From the NCBI GenBank assembly GCA_003326205.1, contig LWTK01000041.1:62001-126000 (forward strand): a DNA stretch of 64,000 bases. The letters are read 5' to 3'. This stretch comes from Nostoc sp. ATCC 43529. GTDB taxonomy: Bacteria; Cyanobacteriota; Cyanobacteriia; Cyanobacteriales; Nostocaceae. The position numbers were made by a program, and so were the translations under genes. This document shows positions 26,986 to 34,612 of the stretch, piece by piece; the stretch's first letter is position 1, and every line of letters starts with the position of its first letter. Under the pieces are notes generated by a model. The model was not told the DNA's origin. It ran no database searches and saw only the letters and a list, made by a program, of their open reading frames with translations.

Positions 26986-27867
26986 ATGTTCAATGCCACT
27001 GAAATTTTAATTGATGCCTTTGTAAATCAAATTCGAGAAGGCTACCGTCGCACCTATGGCTGCTTTAAAAATGACTATCAGGACATCATCGCCTGGGCTG
27101 GTAGCATGGCTTTGGAAAATATTGCCAATAGTGACGCCCTTTACCATAACGTTGAACACACCGTCTTAGTTACCCTGGTGGGGCAAGAAATTTTGCGTGG
27201 CAAACACATCAGAGAAGGTGGTGTTTCCAGTGAAGATTGGCTGCATTTCATCATCTCCCTAGTCAGCCATGATATTGGCTACGTTAAAGGGGTTTGCCGA
27301 CAAGACCGAGAAACAGCAGGCTTATATGCCACAGGTAAAAATGGCAGAATGATTTCTTTGGCTCCTGGGGCTTCTGATGCCAGCCTCACGCCATATCATG
27401 TCGATAGAGCAAAGCTGTTTATTGATGAGCGTTTTGGGGGTCACAAGTTAATAGATGCGGATGCGATTAAAAGCAATATTGAATTAACTCGATTTCCAGT
27501 GCCTGCGGCAGAGGATCAGCAAGATACAAAGTGCTTTGCAGGATTAGTACGTGCTGCTGATTTGATTGGGCAATTAAGCGACCCACGTTACTTAAAGAAA
27601 ATTAATTCTTTATTCTACGAGTTTGAAGAAACTGGCATGAATAAAGTCTTGGGCTATAAAACTCCTGCCGATTTACGTAAGAACTACGCGAAATTTTACT
27701 GGAATGGGGTATATCCCTATATCCAGGAAGGACTGCATTATCTGTCACTGACACAACAAGGAAAACAAATTCTGGCTAATCTCTACTCCAATGTGTTTGT
27801 TGTAGAACACGAAAGACAACAAGAAGAACAACAGCGGTATTTAGAGGAGTTAAGAGTTAAGAGTTAG
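26986..27867 (+). CDS. HD-domain metal-dependent phosphohydrolase
   Basis: A 293-residue soluble protein with HD-superfamily metal ligands: 'YHNVEHTVLV' (His54 and His58), 'LVSHDIGYVKG' (His95-Asp96) and a later Asp in 'LVRAADLIGQLSDPRY'. The spacing resembles cyclic-nucleotide phosphodiesterase-like HD domains (YHNxxHAxxV) rather than the HD-GYP or RelA/SpoT types. The substrate is unknown. The C-terminus is a charged helix (EHERQQEEQQRYLEELRV). It stands alone, with a ribosome site that is not evident, and is followed by interspersed repeats. Confidence 0.85.
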   Translation: MFNATEILIDAFVNQIREGYRRTYGCFKNDYQDIIAWAGSMALENIANSDALYHNVEHTVLVTLVGQEILRGKHIREGGVSSEDWLHFIISLVSHDIGYVKGVCRQDRETAGLYATGKNGRMISLAPGASDASLTPYHVDRAKLFIDERFGGHKLIDADAIKSNIELTRFPVPAAEDQQDTKCFAGLVRAADLIGQLSDPRYLKKINSLFYEFEETGMNKVLGYKTPADLRKNYAKFYWNGVYPYIQEGLHYLSLTQQGKQILANLYSNVFVVEHERQQEEQQRYLEELRVKS

Positions 27868-28070
27868 AAGTACAGACGCGATTAATCGCGTCTGTACAAG
27901 AGTTACGCGATTAATGAGCCAGCGCGTTGCGGGGGTTCCCCCCGTTGTAGCGACTGGCGTCGCGTCTGTACAAGAGTTAAGAATTATTAACCATGAATTA
28001 TGATAAACATGAAAGTTTGATAAATCAGAACTCAGAACTTTTAACTCCTAACTCATAACTTCTAACTACT
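27868..28070. repeat. interspersed palindromes after the HD gene
   Basis: Contains the palindrome ACAGACGCGATT-AATCGCGTCTGT (about 27873-27896), a GCCAGCG...CGACTGGC element with inner CGGGGGTTCCCCCCG (about 27911-27952, related to the element at 12188-12330), and a second CGCGTCTGTACAAGAGTTA direct copy. It ends in ACTCCTAACTC-type heptamers just before the DppC-like gene. The first palindrome may act as a terminator. Confidence 0.65.
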
Positions 28071-29186
28071 ATGGATTGGTGGCGACGACTGAAGAAAAAT
28101 CCTTTGGCACGATTTGGGGCAATTTTGCTGTTAATTTTCTACATAGCGGTAATTGCAGCCGATTTCATTGCCCCTTATGACCCCTATGCCTCACAGCCTA
28201 ATGGTTCATTGCTGCCACCAACTAAGGTACATTGGTTTTCTCAATCAGGGCAGTTTATCGGGCCTCATGTTTATCCGACGACTCAGGGAGAGACGAATTT
28301 AGAAACAGGCGATCGCGAACTGATTGTAGACTTTAAAAAGCCCTCACCCTTGCGTCTATTTGTCTCTGGTGCAGAATACCGATTGTTGCAGCTAAGTTTG
28401 CCACTACCCCCAAAATGGGATGAGGTGACGATTTTTCCCGGTATTCCCTTGAATTGGCATTTATTTGGCACAACAAATGGCGTAAAATTTAACGTTTTAG
28501 GTACTGATGACCAAGGCCGCGACCAACTCAGTCGCTTGTTGTATGGCGGCCGCATCAGTATGTTTATCGGCATTTTTGGCGTTGCTATTTCCTTTCCTCT
28601 CGGTTTGCTGATAGGTGGAATTTCCGGCTACTTCGGAGGTTGGACGGATAGCATCATCATGCGCTTGGCAGAAGTGCTAATGACTTTCCCTAGTATTTAT
28701 CTTTTGGTCACCTTGGGGGCAGTTTTGCCACCTGGGTTAAGCAGTACCCAGCGGTTTTTGTTAATTGTGGTAATTACTTCGGTTATTGGCTGGGCTGGTT
28801 TAGCACGGGTAATTCGCGGACAGGTACTATCAATTAAAGAGCGAGAATTTGTGCAAGCCTCACGGGCAATGGGCGGTAACCCACTTTATATTATTGTCCG
28901 CCATGTTTTACCGCAAACGGCTACCTATGTAATTATCTCTGCTACTCTGGCAGTTCCCAGCTTTATTGGTGCAGAAGCGATATTGAGTCTGATTGGTTTG
29001 GGTATTCAACAACCAGACCCCTCATGGGGCAATATGCTTTCTCTGGCTAGTAATGCTTCAATTATGGTTTTGCAACCTTGGTTAATTTGGCCGCCAGCTG
29101 TGTTGATTATTCTCACAGTGCTAGCATTCAACTTACTCGGTGACGGCTTGCGAGATGCACTCGACCCGCGCAGTTTACGGAGATAG
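28071..29186 (+). CDS. ABC transporter permease, DppC/OppC type
   Basis: A 371-residue inner-membrane permease of the dipeptide/oligopeptide/nickel uptake class. It has an N-terminal helix (about residues 14-32) followed by an unusually long periplasmic insertion of ~110 residues, then the standard 5-helix core. The ATPase-contact EAA loop is 'EFVQASRAMGGNPLYIIVRH', and it ends with the usual 'GDGLRDALDPRSLRR'. Its likely partners, a DppB-like permease and a solute-binding lipoprotein, are on the opposite strand at 42263-45051. No ATPase gene of this class is in the window, so the transporter must draw on genes elsewhere. Substrate unknown. Confidence 0.92.
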   Translation: MDWWRRLKKNPLARFGAILLLIFYIAVIAADFIAPYDPYASQPNGSLLPPTKVHWFSQSGQFIGPHVYPTTQGETNLETGDRELIVDFKKPSPLRLFVSGAEYRLLQLSLPLPPKWDEVTIFPGIPLNWHLFGTTNGVKFNVLGTDDQGRDQLSRLLYGGRISMFIGIFGVAISFPLGLLIGGISGYFGGWTDSIIMRLAEVLMTFPSIYLLVTLGAVLPPGLSSTQRFLLIVVITSVIGWAGLARVIRGQVLSIKEREFVQASRAMGGNPLYIIVRHVLPQTATYVIISATLAVPSFIGAEAILSLIGLGIQQPDPSWGNMLSLASNASIMVLQPWLIWPPAVLIILTVLAFNLLGDGLRDALDPRSLRR

Positions 29187-29280
29187 GTTGTTAGGATAGT
29201 TTTTGCTGACGTTGAAATAATAAATGGTGTCACCTGAATAGCAAATGTAGTCGCTGAAATAATAAATGTAGTCGTTGAAA

Positions 29281-29423
29281 TAGTTTTTGCGATGCCAAAA
29301 TAGTTTTTGCGAACGCTGAAATAGTTTTTGCGATGCCAAAATAGTTTTTGCGATACCAAAATAGTTTTTGCGAACGCCAAAATAGTTTTTGCGATACCAA
29401 AATAGTTTTTGCGAACGCTGAAA
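29281..29423. repeat. 20/21-bp minisatellite (7 units)
   Basis: Seven head-to-tail units of TAGTTTTTGCGA followed by TGCCAAAA, TACCAAAA (20 bp) or ACGCTGAAA, ACGCCAAAA (21 bp), partly alternating as 41-bp dimers. Degenerate units extend on both sides (about 29240-29280 and 29424-29450). The repeat is not interrupted by unique spacers, so it is not a CRISPR array. Open frames on the minus strand here simply translate it. Confidence 0.92.
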
Positions 29424-29480
29424 TAAAAAATGCTGTCGCCGAAACCATTTCTAAAAATCTTTGTAACAAATGAATCGTCT

Positions 29481-29835
29481 GTAGGGGCACACAGCTGTAC
29501 ATTGGTGTCAACTTAAGGTAAAGCCCGCTTTGTGACAAGGTTTTGCCCTCACCCCCAGCCCCTCTCCCTTTGGGAGAGGGGAGCTAGAGATTAATTCCCC
29601 TTCTCCTGTGGGAGAAGGGGTTAGGGGATGAGGGCGTGAGGGATTTGCAAAACGCCTGTCCGATATAGCTCAATACAGTTCAGTTAAGCATTTCTTTCTT
29701 CTCTTTGCGTCCTTTGCGTCCTTTGCGGTTCGTAAAAAAAATTGCATTTGACCAAGAGTTTTAGCCTTAACTGAACCGTATTGCGATATAGCTTTGGGCT
29801 TAAGTTGACACCGATGACAGCTGTTTTGCCCCTAC
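29481..29835. mobile_element. nested inverted-repeat element (outer MITE-like)
   Basis: Imperfect ~37-bp terminal inverted repeats: the left arm (29481-29517) starts GTAGGGGCA and ends GGTGTCAACTTAAG, and the right arm (29799-29835) is its complement with a few differences and a 1-base shift. The 355-bp interior has no gene. It holds a second, common cyanobacterial palindrome (about 29548-29635, CCCCTCTCCC...GGGAGAGGGG, then CCCCTTCTCC...GGAGAAGGGG) and the complete smaller element at 29671-29783. No transposase is encoded, so it would be a non-autonomous element mobilised in trans if mobile at all. Confidence 0.65.
29671..29783. mobile_element. MITE-like element copy A with 10-bp target duplication
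   Basis: A 113-bp element with terminal inverted repeats CAATACAGTTCAGTTAAG (left) and its complement with one change (right, CTTAACTGAACCGTATTG). It is flanked by perfect direct repeats CGATATAGCT at 29661-29670 and 29784-29793. The interior has TTTGCGTCC repeats and no gene. The same ends and the same duplication length occur at 56712-56807. Confidence 0.85.
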
Positions 29836-29939
29836 CGTAAAACCCAGCGGCGAAACAGTATTTAGCTCACGCAGAGAGTAAGAGTTGAGAAGAGTTGATT
29901 TTTGAATTTCATATTCAAATTCAGCAAGCCCAAATTTAT

Positions 29940-30908
29940 TTATGGCGTTCTTACTTTTGACTTTTGACTTCCCCCAAGGGGCTGACGCTTTAGCACTCCT
30001 ACTGTACCTAAAGCCCCCAGCGCCAAGATTCCTAAAGCTGGGGAAGATTCTGGAACTGCTACTAATGCGGCTCCTGCTAAAATGCTGTGAGTGTATGCTG
30101 TGGGATGCAGCTGATCCCAGAATAAATATTGATTGGGGTTAGGACAGGTAGTGAAGCTCGTTGGGCTGGTTATTGTCAAGCAAGCATCAGTAACATTTGT
30201 AAGACCGAATTCTTCGGGAGATGCAAGCCCTCTACTAAATAAGGAATTAACATCAAAAAGGGTGACATAAAGATCTTCTTGCTTATTCAAAGTATTGACA
30301 CCGACAGCCAAGCCGGAGTTATGGGCGTTAGTTAAAGCAGTTAGTCCAGCAGAAACCGTTGGATTGTCATTGATGCTAGGAAGCGCACCTAAATTAGGTA
30401 AATTTACTACAAGAAAATTTTCAGCACCAAGACTAGCAAGTGATTTTACCGCATTTATTAAATTATTGACTGGTTCAAGAGGGTTTGTTACGCCATTACG
30501 GTAATCATTTGCACCAGCCCAGATTACGTATAGCGCCTTGTCGTCAGCTTGAGGATTAGCTGTACTAAAGTTTGTTATCTGCTGAGCTAATCCTGGTAAA
30601 TTTGCATTAACGGTGTTCAAAGTACCTGTGGTAGCACCACCAAAGGCAAAGTTAGTTAGTGTTATTCCCAAACTAGAAGATAAACCTTCTACCCAAACTG
30701 GGCCATTGGTAAAGCGTCCCTGAAAATAGGGTGGACTGGGAGGAAATTCATCTCCTGTAGCCGCTTTAATGAAATTGTAAGTATTGTCAGTATCAACCAG
30801 GCTGTCACCAAAGGCGTAAATTTGACTAAAACTGGCGGCGGATGCTTTGAGTGAAAATATAAAAGAAGAAGATAATATAAATCCTGCGGCTAAAACTTGT
30901 TTTTTCAT
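29940..30908 (-). CDS. secreted SGNH/GDSL hydrolase with PEP-CTERM-like tail
   Basis: A 322-residue exported lipase/esterase-like protein. A signal peptide (to about residue 25, KASAA) is followed by block I 'YAFGDSLVDTDN' (nucleophile Ser36), block II Gly in 'NFAFGGATTG', block III 'IWAGANDYRNG' and block V 'FWDQLHPTAYTHS' (Asp265, His268), so the catalytic set is complete. The C-terminus 'VPESSPALGILALGALGTVG' with following basic residues resembles a PEP-CTERM sorting signal with Ser in place of Pro, suggesting anchoring and processing by an exosortase. The substrate is unknown. It stands alone downstream of the repeat patch; the 259-bp gap upstream shows nothing else. Confidence 0.88.
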   Translation of the reverse strand: MKKQVLAAGFILSSSFIFSLKASAASFSQIYAFGDSLVDTDNTYNFIKAATGDEFPPSPPYFQGRFTNGPVWVEGLSSSLGITLTNFAFGGATTGTLNTVNANLPGLAQQITNFSTANPQADDKALYVIWAGANDYRNGVTNPLEPVNNLINAVKSLASLGAENFLVVNLPNLGALPSINDNPTVSAGLTALTNAHNSGLAVGVNTLNKQEDLYVTLFDVNSLFSRGLASPEEFGLTNVTDACLTITSPTSFTTCPNPNQYLFWDQLHPTAYTHSILAGAALVAVPESSPALGILALGALGTVGVLKRQPLGGSQKSKVRTP

Positions 30909-31167
30909 GCTGATTACTTTTTTAGTAAATAGTTTAGAAATCTTGCAAAGTTATTTTTTGGCATGTATAACTGTCGGTTAGCTCATTTTGAGGAATAAAA
31001 GAAAATCTAAGTAGGTTGGCACGAAATCAAGGAAGTTATGTAAACATAAATACGCACAAAATATCTACCGAAATGACCAAAAATATGGATGCTCATTTCA
31101 GTGAATTGATGATTAATTAGTATTTACCTTCCGCCTAAAGTTTCGATTTAATTACGAATTCAGTCAT

Positions 31168-33168
31168 TTATTTTGGACAACTTTCTTTGGCTTGTTGTGG
31201 GGGTTGGTAATTAGGTTTGAGCTTCAAAGCTTCATCGAAGGCAGCGATCGCTTTTTCGTTTTGCTGGAATTTACACAGGCTCAGCCCTAAATAATACCAG
31301 ACTTCAGCTTTCTGAGCATCACTTAATTTGTGACGATCTAGAAGATAATAAAATTGCGCGATCGCTCGATCGTCTTGCTTTAGCGCTTGTAGCGCCATCC
31401 CTTTACCCCGTAAAGCCACAAAGTATTGAGGATTGTATTTCAATGCCTGTTCATAGGCTTTTAGAGAACCTTCGTATTCTTGTTTTCGGAATAATACCTT
31501 ACCTTGATAGCTAAAAGCAATGGCTAATTCTTTAGCATTTGTATTTTTATGTTCAACTTCCGAAATTTCTTTTAAAAGTTCAATTGCTTGATTAATACTA
31601 GTAAGTGCTACATCAGGTTTGTTGATTGCTAGTAGCGCTTCAGTTTTATTAATCCAGAATACAGGATCTTTGGAATTGAGTTTAATGGCTTTATCAAAAG
31701 CGGAGATTGCCCGATCGTATTGTTTGAGGTTAAATAGTGCTTCTCCTTTGCAATTCCAAGCATAAACAGCTTCTGGATTAATGATAGTTGCTGTGGTGCA
31801 TGATTCTAGCATCTGGTTGTAGTCTTTGAGTCCAGCTAGTGCATAGCCTCGGTTAGTCCAAGATTGGTAGTAGTTGCTATCAAATTTTAAAAGGTTGTTG
31901 TATTTGGCGATCGCTTGTTGATATTCTCCTTGCTGTAACAAACCATTACCTTGTTTGAAAATGGTTTCTACTTTTATCCATCTAAATACACTCAACCCAA
32001 AAATAATCAAGCCAGAACCACAGACCATTAAACCAGCTATTCCTAGCAATGCCAAAAATCGTTTATTTAAAGTAGATTTAGGTGCAGTAATAGGATTGCT
32101 GATATTCCAATTATTATCTGGTGAAATAGTTGTTTTTGCCGATGAAACAGCAAGTATTTTCTCTAACTCCAGGTTTACCCAATTGCAATTAAAAACTCCT
32201 TGGTAAATGCGGTTTGCAACTTTTAGCTTACCTTCTTGTTGAACTATCAATCCTATATGCAACAGTTCTGCCTGTTCTGGACTATTGTTGATTGGTAATT
32301 CGCCCTCTTGCCAAATTTCTCGGTACAGTTTCAACAAAGATAAGGGATCGCATTGCTGATTGTAGATTATACTTTCACGTATGCTTTGCAAATACTCAGC
32401 AGTGATTTGAGTTTTCCAATTGTTAATGAAGTTCTTATGTACTACTTGTTGGACTATTACTGCTTCTGCTCCTGCGGCAATATTATCCGGCCATTCCACA
32501 AGTAATTGACAAATTTGTTCAGTCAAATTCGGTTGTCCATTTGTCCAGATTTGGACTTCTGCCAGCAAAGCTTCCAGACAACTAGCTTTTTCTTCTAATT
32601 TTTTGAATAATTCTAGAGTACTAGGGCTAAACAGTGTTAATGTTGCTGATTCCTGCTCTGCCGAATTGAAAGCAAAAGCTGAATGTTCAATGGGGTTAGA
32701 GATTTTCAAATTGTTCTGGTGTGGCACTACGATTTTCAAATGCAATTGTTTTGTTTGGGTTGAGTTTTGATTATTTGAAACTTCTTTTTGCTGGAATTGA
32801 GATTCTAAAGCCAAATGCTCTAGAAAAAAATTAACTGTAGTCGGTTTTAACCAACCTTTAAGTACTGCTAATTCCCCAAAGCGAAGTTTTTTGTATGGTT
32901 GTTCGGCAAGGATAGTTCTAATTTGCTGTTCATTTAATAGTCCAGCTTCTTTTAAATATTTGCCCAAAGGCTGTTTTGGTTTTTGTACCAGTAATACTGG
33001 CCACTTGTCAGAGAAAAAATCAGCCGTTTCTTGTTTAAGCCATCCATGCCGGACTAGAATTTCACCAAGCTTCAACGCAGTAACTTTGGTCTGCTCTTGA
33101 AGAGCAATTTCTATCTGCTCAGATGAAATTAGATCGGCCTGTTGTAAAACTTTACCAAGTGGCTTCAT
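31168..33168 (-). CDS. membrane TPR protein with two N-terminal MshEN-like repeats
   Basis: A 666-residue protein. It starts with two copies of a ~60-residue motif ('PLGKVLQQADLISSEQIEIA...LGEILVRHGWLK' and 'PLGKYLKEAGLLNEQQIRTI...FGELAVLKGWLK'), which resembles the MshE/PilB N-terminal nucleotide-binding modules. A helical middle region and one membrane helix follow (about 366-394, LLGIAGLMVCGSGLIIFGLS), then at least five TPR units to the C-terminus, ending 'AFDEALKLKPNYQPPQQAKE'. The start is the ATG at 33168; a TTG two codons earlier is in frame. By topology the TPRs would lie on the far side of the membrane from the MshEN-like part. Function unknown; a scaffold role is inference. Confidence 0.8.
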   Translation of the reverse strand: MKPLGKVLQQADLISSEQIEIALQEQTKVTALKLGEILVRHGWLKQETADFFSDKWPVLLVQKPKQPLGKYLKEAGLLNEQQIRTILAEQPYKKLRFGELAVLKGWLKPTTVNFFLEHLALESQFQQKEVSNNQNSTQTKQLHLKIVVPHQNNLKISNPIEHSAFAFNSAEQESATLTLFSPSTLELFKKLEEKASCLEALLAEVQIWTNGQPNLTEQICQLLVEWPDNIAAGAEAVIVQQVVHKNFINNWKTQITAEYLQSIRESIIYNQQCDPLSLLKLYREIWQEGELPINNSPEQAELLHIGLIVQQEGKLKVANRIYQGVFNCNWVNLELEKILAVSSAKTTISPDNNWNISNPITAPKSTLNKRFLALLGIAGLMVCGSGLIIFGLSVFRWIKVETIFKQGNGLLQQGEYQQAIAKYNNLLKFDSNYYQSWTNRGYALAGLKDYNQMLESCTTATIINPEAVYAWNCKGEALFNLKQYDRAISAFDKAIKLNSKDPVFWINKTEALLAINKPDVALTSINQAIELLKEISEVEHKNTNAKELAIAFSYQGKVLFRKQEYEGSLKAYEQALKYNPQYFVALRGKGMALQALKQDDRAIAQFYYLLDRHKLSDAQKAEVWYYLGLSLCKFQQNEKAIAAFDEALKLKPNYQPPQQAKESCPK

Positions 33169-33956
33169 AATCAAAAAAAATATATTTAGTTATGAAGGTA
33201 GCAAAACAAATTATTTTTTTGAGTTATCAAAGGTCAATTTTCTTATTCATGTAATAATTTTGACTAATGCCATAAATATTTCTAAGTAAATAGGTGCAAA
33301 TAAACAAAGCTAACTGGTGAAGACTGAAGTTTGTCTTTTATAACAAATTTAAGCCACTCCTCGACTAGCATCTGACGGTTCTTTCAGCGGCGTCTGATCC
33401 TTGCAAATTTCTCTTGCGTTGAGCGTTCGCGAGAGACTTCGCACTTTGTTATTAGTCAGCGTTTCAAGTTTAGTTATGTTTATTTTCACCAACTTACTTA
33501 GATGATTAGTTGTGTTAGTATTTTATAGTAGGACTTACAACTATATAGATATATACTTAATTTACTTAATTTTTATTAAAAAAATTAACAGTAATTTTAC
33601 TTTCTAAGTCAAGTCTGGCAACAGTTATAGTTTTAATTGATAGTTTTAATAGAAATTAAATATGATTAATTGGAGTTTTGCATCATTTACTTACTAAACA
33701 CAGCTTACCTCCCAAATTTAATAGACTCGCCACCGCAGTGCATATCAACTCCAAAAACGTTAATAAGATTTAATTAGAGAAATTTCTTAACTCGCTAACT
33801 TTTGGCGATCGCTATAGCGGTTCCCAATCACATGAGGTACATAAATTTGTAGGGGCGCCAAGCTTAGCGCCCCTACCTTGTACCTCACGCTTATCGACAA
33901 ATGCCATATCATCTAGCCAACACCTATACAGCCCGATTGTTACCATTTTATAAAAC
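33169..33956. other. 788-bp intergenic region, AT-rich, one compound hairpin
   Basis: No gene seen. At 33833-33887 is a two-part hairpin: outer TGAGGTAC/GTACCTCA and inner GTAGGGGCGC/GCGCCCCTAC. It is a MITE-like palindrome of the GTAGGGGC type also seen at the ends of the 29481-29835 element. It lies 70 bp past the stop of the COP23 gene and could end its transcript. A GC-rich interspersed repeat (GAGCGTTCGCGAGAGACTTCGC) occurs around 33420. The remainder is AT-rich, presumably including the promoter of the TPR gene. Confidence 0.55.
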
Positions 33957-34475
33957 TTAAAATGGCCACCAAAAAGGTTTGGTGTTAGTGTAAGTACGGC
34001 TAAGAGTCCGGGCATCGGAAGGCTTTGCTTGCTTAAAATCGCTACCCAGCATTTCGTATAAAGCTTGAGAGGGGTTATCAACTGGTTTGAGAAAAAATAA
34101 AACTTTAGCGCTGTAATGATTGCAACCGATACCTCTGCGTTCCACTGCACACACAACAGATTGCTCGTTCAGGCGATCGGCGGTTAAATATTCAGAACGA
34201 CCTGTATCATAAATACTTTGTAAATTTTTAGCTGTGTTTTGGCAATTTTGCACGCCATTCACAGCAGAAAAATATTTCGGAAGGAAATTTAACATGATGT
34301 AATCTTTAGCACTTCCTTCTTTTTCCAAACTCAAAATTACTTTTGGTGTACTGGCGTTAGTCTTGCAAGTTACTTGTACGCTATTGGCTCTACTGGGCAC
34401 AGAGACTGCTAATATAGCACCCAGAGCTAATATTGGGGCTGTCGCCATAGTTGTCCAAGACTGCCAGTTGTTCAT
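33957..34475 (-). CDS. exported COP23-domain protein
   Basis: A 172-residue protein starting at the ATG at 34475; the frame runs 20 codons further up but those look non-coding and the ATG is followed at once by a signal peptide (MNNWQSW...AVSVPSRANS). The mature part matches the COP23 (circadian oscillating protein 23) family: 'VQVTCKTNASTPKVILSLEK', 'NFLPKYFSAVNGVQNCQNTA', 'YLTADRLNEQSVVCAVERRG' and 'NPSQALYEMLGSDFKQ'. Cysteines in the VTCKT, QNCQN and VVCAVE motifs may form disulfides. COP23 was described as a membrane-associated, rhythmically synthesised protein in Cyanothece; function unknown. It is divergent from the TpsA gene with a shared 137-bp promoter region. Confidence 0.85.
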   Translation of the reverse strand: MNNWQSWTTMATAPILALGAILAVSVPSRANSVQVTCKTNASTPKVILSLEKEGSAKDYIMLNFLPKYFSAVNGVQNCQNTAKNLQSIYDTGRSEYLTADRLNEQSVVCAVERRGIGCNHYSAKVLFFLKPVDNPSQALYEMLGSDFKQAKPSDARTLSRTYTNTKPFWWPF

Positions 34476-34612
34476 ATTACTTAAACACCTTTCTTGACCA
34501 CAATTTAGGCTCGAATATAGACTCAATAATATCATTTTTAGTTAAATGTACTTAAATTCAGCTAAATAAGTTTAAGTAATTTCTTCTTTTTTGGTAATTT
34601 GTCCTGTGTAAA

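Noticed and set aside
29281..29423. Possible CRISPR array
   Set aside because: Units are contiguous with no unique spacers, unit length varies by one base, and no cas gene is present.
29006..29538. Two minus-strand frames rich in KNYFGIAKTISAFAKTIL-type sequence
   Set aside because: They are translations of the 20/21-bp minisatellite and run into the DppC-like gene on the other strand.
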